Both the position numbers and the translations under genes were made by a program. The notes under the pieces are model-generated. The model saw only the letters and a list, made by a program, of their open reading frames with translations. It was not told where the DNA came from and ran no database searches. 64,000 nt of DNA from Polyodon spathula (Eukaryota > Chordata > Actinopteri > Acipenseriformes > Polyodontidae): assembly GCF_017654505.1 (NCBI RefSeq), contig NC_054535.1, positions 83,515,603-83,579,602 on the forward strand, given 5' to 3'. This document shows positions 1 through 10,600 of this stretch, piece by piece (position 1 is the first letter of the stretch; every line of letters starts with the position of its first letter).

Positions 1-67
1 CTTTATACTTTATATTTAATATAATTCCACATGTTGGATTAGTGAAAAAGGGTTTTTACATCTATAA

Positions 68-387
68 TTTTAGGATTGAGATCAATTAAAAAAAACCTCT
101 ACAGTATGAACATAACATAGGTATTTTATTCAACATCATGTAGTCAAAGAAACTACAAAATGATATCGCAGAAGTCTACCAGAAGCCTATAATGTAGTAC
201 AATGTTTCATATTCAATCGAAATGTCACATTTTTCAATTTGTCTGTTTTATATCAAGTATATGGAAAACTACAAAGTGATATGTAATTTAATATAGTAAC
301 ACAACATTATTTAACAGGTTTCATTCAACTTTATGAAGCAAAATGTGTTAATTCTACAGGGTGATGCAAAACTTTTGGCCATAGCTG
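68..387 (+). mobile_element. Nonautonomous Tc1/mariner-like element, copy 1, left end lost
   Basis: The right terminus at 367-387 reads CAAAACTTTTGGCCATAGCTG and is followed by TA, the usual Tc1/mariner target. Its body aligns by eye with the fuller copy at 4949-5289 over most of its length: shared blocks include a segment after 'gattgag', 'cttcatgtaatcaaa'-like and 'atatggaaaactac' stretches, and the final 'acagggtgatgc'. The matching left inverted repeat is not present near position 1-68, so this copy is truncated or diverged there. It has no coding capacity. Family assignment rests on the TA flank and the terminal repeat only. Confidence 0.6.
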
Positions 388-1550
<1,163 letters not shown>

Positions 1551-2096
1551 AGGACATCTGTTTATCATCCACAGACGAATAGTTTGGTGGAGCGATTTAA
1601 TCAGACCTTGAAACAGATGCTGAGACGTTTTGTAACTCAAGAGCAAAAACACTGGGCATTGCTTCTTCCCTACATCCTTTTTGCAGTGAGAGAGGTTCCA
1701 CAGAGTTTGACAGGGTTCTCACCCTTCAAGCTCTTGTACGGCCAACAGCTTCGCGACATTCTCGATCTGTTGAGAGAGGGGTGGGAGGAGCACAAAGGCT
1801 TGTCCAAAAATGTAGTGAAGCATGTGCTCTTACTAAGAGATCGCCTGGATTTTGTCGGTCATTTGGCCCAGGACAACCTCAAATAGCAGCATTACAATAA
1901 AAATGCACTAAATCGAACTTTTCGATCAGGAGACAAGGTAATGCTGCTGCTTCCCTCCTCAGAATCAAAATTATGTGCTAAATGGCAGGGGCCATATGAA
2001 GTGATTCAAGCTATAGGAAAGGTGAATTCTGAAATTAGACAGCCCGATCACCTTAATGAACATGAAATTTATCATGTAAATTTACTAAAGCCCTAG
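1551..2096 (+). pseudogene. Gypsy integrase, C-terminal remnant
   Basis: The frame opens with the conserved 'SVYHPQTN' and 'LVERFNQTLKQMLRR' segments that follow the integrase catalytic core and contain the region of its glutamate. It continues through a block with 'LLPYILFAVREVPQ' and 'GFSPFKLLYG', as in Gypsy integrases. A TAG at 1884-1886 interrupts it. The same frame then resumes with a chromodomain-like or SH3-like C-terminal portion ('KWQGPYEVIQ' and 'HEIYHVNLLKP'), ending at a stop around 2096. The zinc-binding HHCC motif and the first two catalytic aspartates are absent because the element is truncated at its 5' side. It cannot encode an active enzyme. Confidence 0.85.
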
Positions 2097-2186
2097 CAGG
2101 CAAGGGAGGCCTTATTTATAGCCCCAGGCGATGTATAGGATGATTTAGGCCCCTGTCCAGAGACCCCTAGCACTAAAATCATTTAG

Positions 2187-2919
2187 ATGGAGAAACAATT
2201 GTTTCCAGATCAGCAACGGGAGCTGCGTAAGCTTATTGAGTAGTTCAGCGATGTTTTTTTTTCTGACTTGCCCAGCAGAACTAACTTGGTAGAATATGAC
2301 ATTATCTATCCCTCAGGTGTCATAGTACGAGAGAGACCTTACCGGATCCCGGAAAGTCGACAAAGTGGCATTCACAAAGAGGTTTGGGACATGCTCAAAC
2401 TTGGTGTGATTGAACCTTCCAGGAGTGAGTGGTGCAGTCCAATTGTCACAGTGGCCAAGAAAGACCAATCCTTCTGTGTGGACTTCCGGAAGGTAAACGC
2501 TATTGCCAAGTCTGATGTGTACCCTATACCTCGGGTCAACGAACTTCCAGATAGACTGGGAAAGGTGAAGTTTATCTCTACTACGGACCTGACAAAGGAA
2601 TACTGGCAGATCTCCTTAACCCACAGCTCTAGAGAGAAAAACGCATTTTCAACCCCTGAAGGGCTGTTTCATTTCAAAACCATGCCGTTTAGACTATATG
2701 GTGTGCCCGCTGCCTTTCAGAGACTGATGGACCAGGTTTTACGCCCACATCATGAATATGCAGCAGCATATATTGATGACATAGTTATTTACAGCTCCAA
2801 CTGGTGAGAGCATTTGGCTAGGGTTACAGCCATCGTTCAGTCTCTAAGGGCAGCCTGGCAAACAGCTAACTTGGGAAAATGTGTGTTTGCCAAAACAGAG
2901 ACTCAATATTGGGATTTTT
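2187..2919 (+). pseudogene. Gypsy reverse transcriptase remnant
   Basis: The frame begins just after the integrase part, has an in-frame TAG at 2241-2243, and is then open to a TGA at 2805-2807. After this stop it can be read on to about 2919. Reverse transcriptase hallmarks are visible: the 'LKLGVIEPS' and 'SEWCSPIVTVAKK' entry region, 'CVDFRKVNAI', 'TDLTKEYWQI' (first catalytic aspartate), 'FSTPEGLFHFKTMPF' and the catalytic 'YIDDIV' box near 2770. The expected 'FGLHGAPATFQ' motif reads 'FRLYGVPAAFQ', so a conserved glycine is changed. RNA-templated DNA synthesis would be its family role; the stops make this copy inactive. Confidence 0.9.
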
Positions 2920-2988
2920 AATGAGGAATGCAAGGGTGAAACCCATTGTCACCAAAATCCAGACTTTGGTAGATGCGGCGATCCCCAA

Positions 2989-3062
2989 AACCACTCTGGC
3001 ATACTTGGGGATAAAGCAGCGGTTATTACCACTGCTTTATCCCCAAGTATGCCACAGTGGTT
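2989..3062. repeat. Perfect 22-bp hairpin inside the Gypsy remnant
   Basis: Positions 2998-3019 are exactly complementary to 3032-3053, with a 12-nt loop (3020-3031). With one mismatch the stem extends outward to about 30 bp (2989-3062). It sits at the reverse transcriptase/RNase H junction, where related elements encode the 'AYLGIAGYYR' region, and the coding frame is broken across the hairpin. Confidence 0.85.
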
Positions 3063-3116
3063 AACCCTTTACTCGACCTCACCAAAAAGAGTGCACCAAA
3101 TTTAATTAAGTGGTAA

Positions 3117-3570
3117 GTGGAGTGTCAGGGGTCATTTGATACTATTAAGAGAAGACTGTGCCAGGCCCCCACTCTCATCACACCTGATTTCATCAAGAGA
3201 TTCATCCTCCCCACCAATGCGTCGGATGTGGGTTCGGGTGCGGTCTTGTCCCAAAAGGTTGACAGAGTAGAACACCTGATATTGTACATCAGTAAAAAGA
3301 TGCTCCCTTGGGAGTGCAACTACGTAGTCGAATAGGAGTGTTTGGCTATTAAATGGGCTACTCATTCTTTACGAGACTACCTGCTGGGACATTCGTTTCA
3401 TCTTGTCACAGACCACGAACCCCACTCAAGTGCTTAAGCACAATGACGGAAAGCAATGCCCAGATATCTCGGTGGTATGGCATTGCAACCCTTCATGTAC
3501 CACATGATACTTTGTGTGGGGAAAGACCACCAAAATGCAGACTATTTTTCCCAGGAGGGGGCAGTAATGG
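3117..3570 (+). pseudogene. Gypsy RNase H remnant
   Basis: The frame from 3117 shows 'FDTIKRRLCQAPTLITPDF', then a 'TNASDVGSGAVLSQ' block matching the first RNase H active-site region, although the usual 'TDAS' aspartate reads asparagine. 'HLILYISKK' follows. A TAG stands at 3333-3335, after which the same frame resumes with 'CLAIKWA', 'LRDYLLG' and 'LVTDHEP', the last containing a second active-site aspartate. A further frame change follows before an 'NADYFS' segment, the usual end of the domain. Stops, a frameshift and a substituted catalytic residue all indicate a dead domain. Confidence 0.85.
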
Positions 3571-3623
3571 GAAAGGTGGATTCAACCAAGTGTTCCTTCA
3601 GCTCCACTCTGAGCGGTGGGATA

Positions 3624-4100
3624 TGTGACAGAAAGATAATGATTCTTGGTGGTAAATCGCCCTCCCAACCTGTGGGGTCGCTAAGTAACGGGAACAGAGT
3701 ACCCTGGACTGCTAGGCCTGTCACTTCGTTCCTAGGGTTAAATGGAAGTCGGTCATTTAGAAAAGGGGTGGAGCTTTGGTACATTAACTCACTGACCCGG
3801 AAAGGAAATTATGTGGCAGCCGCGGATTGGAAGAATGGCTGCAATCGTTTATCAAGGGGTCATGAGTGGCGGTATAAGTAGGGGACAAAGCGATTTAATC
3901 TGCTCCTTTGTTTTGGTTAAAGCTTTGAACCTGGAAGGACCTGTATTTAATTGTATTTGATCACAAGCACTAATTCACACACTAACTGACTTGTGTATGT
4001 GTTTTGTGTTTCGTGTGGGTGTACAATAAATGAGACTATTATTTCGGGACAAATCCAGGGATTACAAACTAAGTAATCCACGCCGCTGTATTACTTAGCA
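3624..4100 (+). repeat. Probable 3' LTR of the Gypsy remnant
   Basis: A purine-rich stretch (gagcggtggga, 3611-3621) stands where a polypurine tract is expected and is followed by TGTGACAG at 3624, a typical LTR start. The sequence that follows is non-coding, carries an AATAAA at 4025-4030 and becomes anonymous after about 4100. No second LTR is present to fix the limits, so the end is a guess. Confidence 0.5.
4025..4030 (+). terminator. AATAAA poly(A) signal in the probable LTR
   Basis: Canonical hexamer in the distal half of the probable LTR, preceded by a GT-rich stretch (tgtgtatgtgttttgtgtttcg). It fits the R/U5 region of a Gypsy LTR. Confidence 0.45.
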
Positions 4101-4948
4101 TAACTTATTGTTTACTGTTAGTTTTGCCATCAGGCACTGTACATACAAACCCATATAACAACTTTGCACTTCAATTATAATTGTCTGTCTGTTCATTGAT
4201 CACTGGAACAAACTTAGATTTTTTTTCAAGTTTGATAGCTTTAATAATATAAATTCAGTTACATTTTCATTTATTCTTATGCCATTCGTTTGCCAAAATA
4301 CAAGAAATTAAACTGCAATATACTATGTGTACACTTAAACCCTGTGCCATGTCAAATCAACAAAATAAAAAAACACTCAAAATTTAACAGGGAATTATAA
4401 CTTTTGCAGTTAGTTTCTGCGAGTTTCTAAACAGAAGAGAGAAGCACAAACTCTTACACCAACCCGATTTGACACAGAAAGCTACAGAAATAATATGCTG
4501 GTACCACAAGAAGCATTCCACAAGTTCAAGTCATAGGATGCTTATAATTATTACATAAGAAATCTACTAAAAAAAAAACATGTGTAGTTTTGTCACCGTC
4601 AATACTGTCAGTCTGATATCATAGCCAAACTGAATGCCAAGGATGACCTGGTACGTTTGTTTCTGGCACATGATATGCCTAGTGGTGATTAATGTGATCT
4701 TGTTTAAGAGAATATTCACTGGTCAAAGCTGAGAGATAAATACATATGCCCATACAGACTGTCCAATTGCATAATGTCTGTGAACATTTTCCATTTGCTG
4801 TTTTCTCATGACACTCTGCAAGGACACCCTGTTCTACATCAGTACACCTCAATGCATCCTGGCCTGAAGGCCCATCCCTGCTATTCAGACGGGTGTCTGA
4901 CGAGCCATTTCAGTCAAACTGAGCTGAATTGTGATTAAATAAGGTCTA
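4101..4948. other. No gene recognised
   Basis: AT-rich sequence between the Gypsy remnant and the second MITE copy. I see no coding exon, RNA gene or repeat structure in it. Confidence 0.5.
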
Positions 4949-5289
4949 CAGCTATGGCCAAAAGTTTTGGATCATCTAGAACATTAAGATTGAGACAACA
5001 TTTAAAAAAAAAAACTACATGAACATAATTTTGATAATTTATTTAACTTCATGTAATCAAATAAACTACAAAATGATACTGCACATGTCTACTATAATAG
5101 TAGTAAAGTATTTCATTAGAGTTAGAATTCGAAATGTCACAGTTTCAATTTTTTGTTAAGTATATGGAAAACTATGAAGCGGTATGTAATTCTATACATT
5201 AGTGTAACATTATTCAGCTGATTTCCTTCGATTTTATGAAGAAAAATTAGTTAATTCTACAGGGTGATGCAAAACTTTTGGCTGTACTG
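4949..5289 (+). mobile_element. Nonautonomous Tc1/mariner-like element, copy 2
   Basis: The left terminus CAGCTATGGCCAAAAGTTTTG begins right after a TA. The right terminus (5270-5289) is a diverged inverted copy, CAAAACTTTTGGC followed by a degraded end, with TA adjacent. The element is about 340 bp, AT-rich, has no open frame of note and is in the same orientation as the copy at 68-387. The inverted ends and TA flanks support a Tc1/mariner MITE. Confidence 0.75.
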
Positions 5290-6924
5290 TAGCTGTAGGT
5301 TCAGATGACCAACGTTAAAGGTGTTTCTGATACTGTAGCTTCTAATTTTGAAAGCAATCCATCGCCACCTTCCATAGTTCCATTGGCATTTTTTTTTTAT
5401 TAAATAAAAACAAATACACTGCAATAATAAAAACTAAATGTCTTCTTTCAAATGTCATCTGGATGTACAGAAAGTTCAAGCTTGATTGTTGTTTTAGAAA
5501 AAAGAAAAATCTTAACATGCACTTAAACATAAGATCATTAGAATAAAAGCTAAACTTCACCTTAAAAGGAAAGTGATACAAAATGTTCAAAATATTTTAA
5601 ACTACCCCTCTTGCTAGATGCACTACCACATATAAACCTATATTAATGCATTTCTACAAATAATCTACAAATACACAATCCACACTTGGAATAAACTCTG
5701 TCTTATTTACAGTGTTCTCAAATGCATTCCATTCTCTGAGATCTTTGAAAGAGAGCATTCTGTTGAAGAAGTGGAAACAAGTCAGTGAAATCTAATTTTA
5801 AACAGAAAAACAAAAACCCTCCATATAATAGGAAATGCATTTTGAGACAGTATGAATAATGGCCTTAGTGGCAGCCATGCAGCAAGGCCATATGATAGAC
5901 AGTACAATACTAATCAAAAGCAAAAGGGCGGGTACAGGCTGCCCTAAGGAGTCAATGGCTTTATATTGACATTTTGTACATTGCATTTTGTTCCCTTGCT
6001 TTTTTTATATATACAACTTTTGTGATCATTCAGAGCTTCCCCTACTGCAGTTATAAAATACAGCCTTTCTACTTTGTTCAGAAGTCTGACTTTAAGGTTC
6101 TTCAGTTTTAGTTGCCAGTCACAAACATAGACTGCATTACATAGATCAGCTGGAGTGCCTTCAAAAAAACAAATAAATAACCACTAGTGTTGTAATACAA
6201 ATGCAATGTGCATTAGCCCATGACCCTGAATTTACCACATCTGTAATCTTTGACCTCTTACAGAAAAAGGCTTGGAATTAATACAACGCTGGGCAAATTC
6301 CAAAGGGGCAAAAACATGAGAAACCCTTCTATGTACTTTACTGAATGATGATTTTCTAATATTTTTATTTCTGATGAAACAAGTCAGAATCAACAGACGG
6401 TAAGCAGGATTTTCAAGGAATTGCATTATGTATGTATTATGTATTTAATGTAATGCACGTGTTATGTATTTATATAAACCATTTTTAACAAGAGCAAATC
6501 CTGTAAGAGCCATCTTTTAAAATGCACCTTTTTTTTTTTACATGCGTCTGGTCCAGTAAGATTGATGTTGGATTGATCTGAAAATGGTTTCATGGTGGGA
6601 GGAATGAAACAGGTATGGTTACAAATTTTTACAACAAACCGTTCCCAAACAATGCCACTCCCTGGCTATTAACAGATCTGTGAGCATAATCACTTGGGAG
6701 CGCACATTGCTGTGATTTGCTGTGTTAGACAAACACCCTTTTAGTTTAAGTATACAAATAGCCAATGAGTAGTAAAACAACAATGTTCCAATTCGTTTAA
6801 ACATCAGGATATATGCACAGCCCTGATACTATTATTTCATGTTAACCGATACAAGAATAGGTAGTGTCTTCAAAATAACTCAAGTTTGATATAAAATTCT
6901 CAAAATAAATGTCTTTAAAGTATA
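5290..6924. other. No gene recognised
   Basis: AT-rich sequence with short homopolymers (for example T-runs near 5390 and 6530). Small open frames on the minus strand at 5342-5590, 5798-5986, 6232-6426 and 6619-6804 lack any recognisable domain or splice context. Confidence 0.5.
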
Positions 6925-7298
6925 CAGTGCCTATAGAAAATCTACACCCCCTTTCAAAATGTTCACCTTTTGTTGCCTTATAGCCTGAAATTAAAATGCA
7001 TTAATAGTTTTTTCTTTTTTTTTCATTTGTCTACACATCCTACCCCACAACTTCCAAGTGAAAAATATTCTAGATATTTGTAGAAAAATAATTAAAAATA
7101 AAAACTGAAATAGCTTGGTTGGATGTGTCCAACCCCCCTTGTAACAGCAATCCTAAATTAGCTAACTAATCGCCTTCAAAATTACACACCAAGTTAAGTG
7201 GCCTCCACCTGTGTTAAATTGTAGTGATTCACATGATTTCAGGATAAATTCAGCAGTTCATGTAGGTTCCCTCTGCTGGGTAGTGCATTTAAAAGCAT

Positions 7299-7910
7299 AC
7301 ACCCCGTTCCCACCTGCGGTTTAGGCCAGCCCAGGGCCGCCTTATCTCATGTGTAAACGCCAAAAAATGAAAAGGCAGCCCTGGGCCGGGTGAAATTTAG
7401 ACCAGCTTTTTGATGCGGCCTAAAGTACCAATGCCGCCTCAGGGCCGGCCTATCTGCCTGTGTGAACCCAACGCAGGCCCTCGTTGAGGTGACGTAGTTC
7501 AAACCACTCCCCTACTAGGTCGAGAGTAGTAGATCAGAACAATGTCGGTTTTAAGAGGTAGCAGCTAGGATGATGCAGAAATGAACCCTTAGCGGTCCAT
7601 TTATTCAGCGCTTGTCAGGCGCGTCAGGTCCAATTTATTTTCACACATGCTGTTTTAAATATTTTATCTTCCCCAGTGTAAAGCAGGTTTAAAATGTATT
7701 GAATCGCAAAAGGACAGTCCTGCATCTCCAGCCAAGCCCCACCCCTTGCTCCCTGTATTTTTCACATACCTCTTTATAGACGTAGATACTCTCCCGATCA
7801 CTCGTTTTATCACCAAACTCTTCAATAATGCGATCCAAGTCATTATTTTATTACTATAACATCTCCCAAAAATCTCTGCAAATGTCCGTGATATTCTTTG
7901 AATGCTGGAT
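7299..7910. mobile_element. GC-rich insert of unknown class inside the Tc1 element
   Basis: About 610 bp separate the Tc1 leader (ending near 'gtagtgcatttaaaagcat') from the resumption of transposase sequence at 'cacagcgcatcaccc'. It is richer in CpG and GC than its surroundings. Its left part contains paired blocks such as 'ggccagcccagggccgcc' and 'gccgcctcagggccggcc', plus 'gttcccacctgcg' and 'cctgtgtgaacc', which recall ends of Harbinger-type MITEs. The rest is anonymous. On the minus strand, 7850-7770 could be an exon ending in a good splice donor (AAAGAG|GTATGTG), but I do not recognise the peptide. Confidence 0.5.
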
Positions 7911-8259
7911 GCACAGCGCATCACCCAAAGAACAACATCCCTACTGTGAAGCATGGTGGTGGCAACATCATGTTATGGGGATGTTTCTCATCAGCAGGGA
8001 CTGGGGCACTTGTCAGGATAGAAGGGAAAATTAATGGAGCAAAGTACACCGAAGTCCTTGAGGAAAACCTGCTCCCCTCTGCAAGAAATCTGAAACTGGG
8101 AAGGAAGTTCACCTTTCAGCAAGGAACTTGATGGAGCTTGAACAGTTTTGTAAAGAAGAATGGTCAAGTATTGCCAAATCTAGGTGTGCACAGTTGGTAG
8201 AAAACTATCCCAACAGACTCACAGCTGTAATTGCCGAAGGTGCTTCCACCAAGTATTAA
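7911..8259 (+). pseudogene. Tc1 transposase C-terminal remnant
   Basis: The frame reads '[24 protein letters not shown]', the classic Tc1 catalytic-domain segment around the linker before the second aspartate. It continues through '[13 protein letters not shown]' to 'FTFQQ'. There an internal deletion removes the 'DNDPKHT' and 'PDLNPIEHLW' segments that hold the second and third catalytic acidic residues. The distal part then resumes with 'ELEQFCKEEW' and 'AVIAEGASTKY', and a TAA at 8257-8259. The DNA-binding domain and first aspartate were lost to the insert upstream. Tc1 transposases cut and paste DNA at TA; this one is inactive. Confidence 0.85.
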
Positions 8260-8463
8260 CTCAGGTGGGTGGAGACTTATCCACTTATGATTTTTAGTTT
8301 AGTATTTTTAATATATAATTTTTTTAATCTCAATAAAAACTTTTTTCCCCTTAACAGTGTGGAGTTTGGTGTGTAGAGAAGTGGGAAAAAATTCTCATTT
8401 AAATGCATGAAACTCTGAAGTACTGACACAACAACATGTGAAAAAAGTTCAAGGGGGGCACTG

Positions 8464-10098
8464 TATCTCGTGAAGACCACCCCTTCCCTTCCCCCATGTC
8501 CCCCATGGACAGAATAGATGTATCAGAATCTTTGCCACAATAGTCTGATTGTAATGACTGGGTTCTGTTGTCATCCAGACCCTGACAATGCTTTGTCTGG
8601 GAAAAGCAGAACCCAGTTTGTAAACTCCCATGTTACAACTGGAATTTCTGAAAGTTAAATACACTCCTCTTGTTTTACTGGTAGGAGAGTCACAAAGCAC
8701 TCCAGCAATTGGCAGTCTCATCACAGCTCAAATTCTATGCTTGTCCTGTTGGAAGCAGCACTTCAATGGAAAGCTGCTCTAAGAGTACTTTTTCAATATT
8801 CTTTGCCTCATTATAGTGGAACCGTGCTGTTCCCACGTCTCTGATCAGACTTACTCAATGACACACATGCTTTTTTGTGATTTATTTTCAGTCAACAAAA
8901 ACCTTCAATGACATATCATTTTCTAGTCAGACTAAAAGGAGTTTTCCTTTATAAGGGGGTTGGTGATGTAAACAATGGTCCAATGTTTTGTTGTGTTCAG
9001 TGTACAGCTACGGCTGCTGTAAACTGTTTTTTGTCTACTTTTTCAGCAAATGGGTTTATACATTTTTGAACAGTAACATTTTTAACAGTTTTTTCAAATG
9101 TAATCTAGTGTGACCCTACATTAAACTTTGAAGTACTGTATCTATGTGTGAAAAATACGTTAAAAAAATAGCTTTTTATGAAAACTTGAGCAACACCTTA
9201 GGTTTTCAATATGCCCTAATAGGCTTCATGTTATGTTTTTAATACATGTATGTTGATTTGACAAGTCAGGCACGTTCTTATTTTTTTTCTTAAAGGCAGT
9301 AAAAAGATTACTGAATCAATATTTCCACCTGTCAGTGTTTTTTTAGTGATTTATGGATGTGAGTGAAAACATTTGTCTGACTGAGAAAATAATGTATTCC
9401 TTTCCTTCTACCGCATTAATATGAGCAACATCCTAGTCCTTTTAGAAGCAACTGAGCCATATGGCAATTAGCTAGTTTTGTGTTCTGACCCAGGATACAT
9501 TTTAAAAACCAGCATCTGCCTACAGCCCAGATGTGAATAAATAAATATAACAGCTGAGGCATTCCACATGGCAGTGTAAGCCTACTTCACTGGGAGGCAG
9601 GGGGAAAGGAACCAGCCACCATTCCACACAGGTGTGGAGAGTGAAGCAGACACACTACTAACTCAACCTTTACTCCAGTGCAGTGGCGGCTGAAGAGTCT
9701 TCTTATTGTATTCTGACTGACACTTCATATCTTTTTAAAGTTTTACCCCAATTTGGTTGTTAAATGCATTTTCTCCACAAGCCAGCAGAGAAAAGAAAAC
9801 AGTAGCCTATTCTAATAGATTTCAAGACCACATCACTTTAATATACTTTGCATACAATATTTTCTAAACAAAGCTGTTAAAGCAGGAAAAAGGCAGACAA
9901 AAGCATCAAGCACATCGTATCGACTTAATTTGCTAATCTTAAATAAATGACCAACAAAATAATAATATACCATTATGTACAGCACATATGAAACGTATCT
10001 ATTTAATAAAAAGGAAGCAATTCAGCCACACTTTCATTGCGGCGCAAGGTACATAACATTTTGAAGAAACAAACAGAAACAGTACTCTTAATTACACA
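8464..10098. other. No gene recognised
   Basis: Mixed sequence without a coding exon I can support. The minus-strand open frame at 8449-8724 overlaps the Tc1 edge and has no recognisable domain. No RNA gene or clear repeat is visible. Confidence 0.5.
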
Positions 10099-10600
10099 CA
10101 CTGCTGTGCAAAAGTCTTAGACATGTTGCATTTTTTTACTCTGATGCATTATGAGCATCAACAATTTACTCAAAGCCTCCGCTAGTGTTTTCTACTATTA
10201 CAACAACCTTGACTTGCATAAAGAAGGAAAAACATTGAGTGAAATAGCTTGCATCACTCGGTTTTCAAGGTGTGGTATCTGAAGCATAATCAACAAGTAC
10301 AGAGAAACATCTTCTGTAATTGACATACCCAGGACTGGAAGACCCAAAAAGCTGTCTAACAAAGATGAACAATAAGTGAAGATAATATACTTAAGGAATA
10401 GAAAGAAGACCAGCGTCGAATTGACAACAGAACTGGCAGAAGGCACAGGTGTCATTGTCCATCAAATCAACAGTATGAAGGGCACTCTTGAAATCAGGAC
10501 TTAAATGATGTGTTGCAGTAAGAATTCCTCTGTTAAGAAAGGGGGACAAGACTAAAAGACTAAAATATGCACAAGAACACAGAAACTGGACTCGTCATTC
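10099..10600 (+). pseudogene. Tc1 transposase N-terminal relic
   Basis: The 5' side has a Tc1-like terminus ('cactgctgtgcaaaagtcttag') at about 10098. From about 10205, in broken frames, the translation shows 'LDLHKEGKTLSEIA', the first helix-turn-helix of the paired-type DNA-binding domain. It continues with 'YRETSSVIDIPRTGRPKKLS' and its 'GRP(R/K)K' motif, and ends near 'KKGDKTKRLKYAQEHRNWT', the linker into the catalytic domain. Frame changes and stops (for example near 10280 and 10375) disable it, and no catalytic domain follows. This is a different Tc1 family from the element at 6925-8463. Confidence 0.75.

Larger units (their letters stand above)
1551..4100 (+). mobile_element. Degenerate Ty3/Gypsy retrotransposon, Gmr1-like domain order
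   Basis: Domains run integrase C-terminal part (1551-2096), then a short linker, reverse transcriptase (2187-2919), RNase H (3117-3570) and a probable 3' LTR (3624 to about 4100). Integrase lying upstream of reverse transcriptase is the reverse of the usual Ty3/Gypsy order and is the hallmark described for Gmr1-type deuterostome elements. The 5' LTR, gag, protease and the integrase zinc-finger and catalytic core are missing, so the copy is 5'-truncated. Several in-frame stops and frameshifts show that it is dead. The right limit is approximate because I could not compare it with a 5' LTR or find a target-site duplication. Confidence 0.85.
6925..8463 (+). mobile_element. Tc1 transposon remnant interrupted by a GC-rich insert
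   Basis: The left end CAGTGCCTATAGAAAATCTA follows TA at 6923-6924. The right end (about 8395-8463) contains the inverted counterpart of the left subterminal sequence ('aaatgcatgaaa', 'catgtgaaaa', 'caagggggg', 'cactg') and is followed by TA. The left inner part (to about 7298) carries the untranslated leader typical of this family, and the transposase C-terminus lies at 7911-8259. The middle of the transposase is replaced by unrelated sequence. The total of about 1540 bp is close to an intact Tc1 only because a deletion and an insertion cancel out. Confidence 0.8.
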
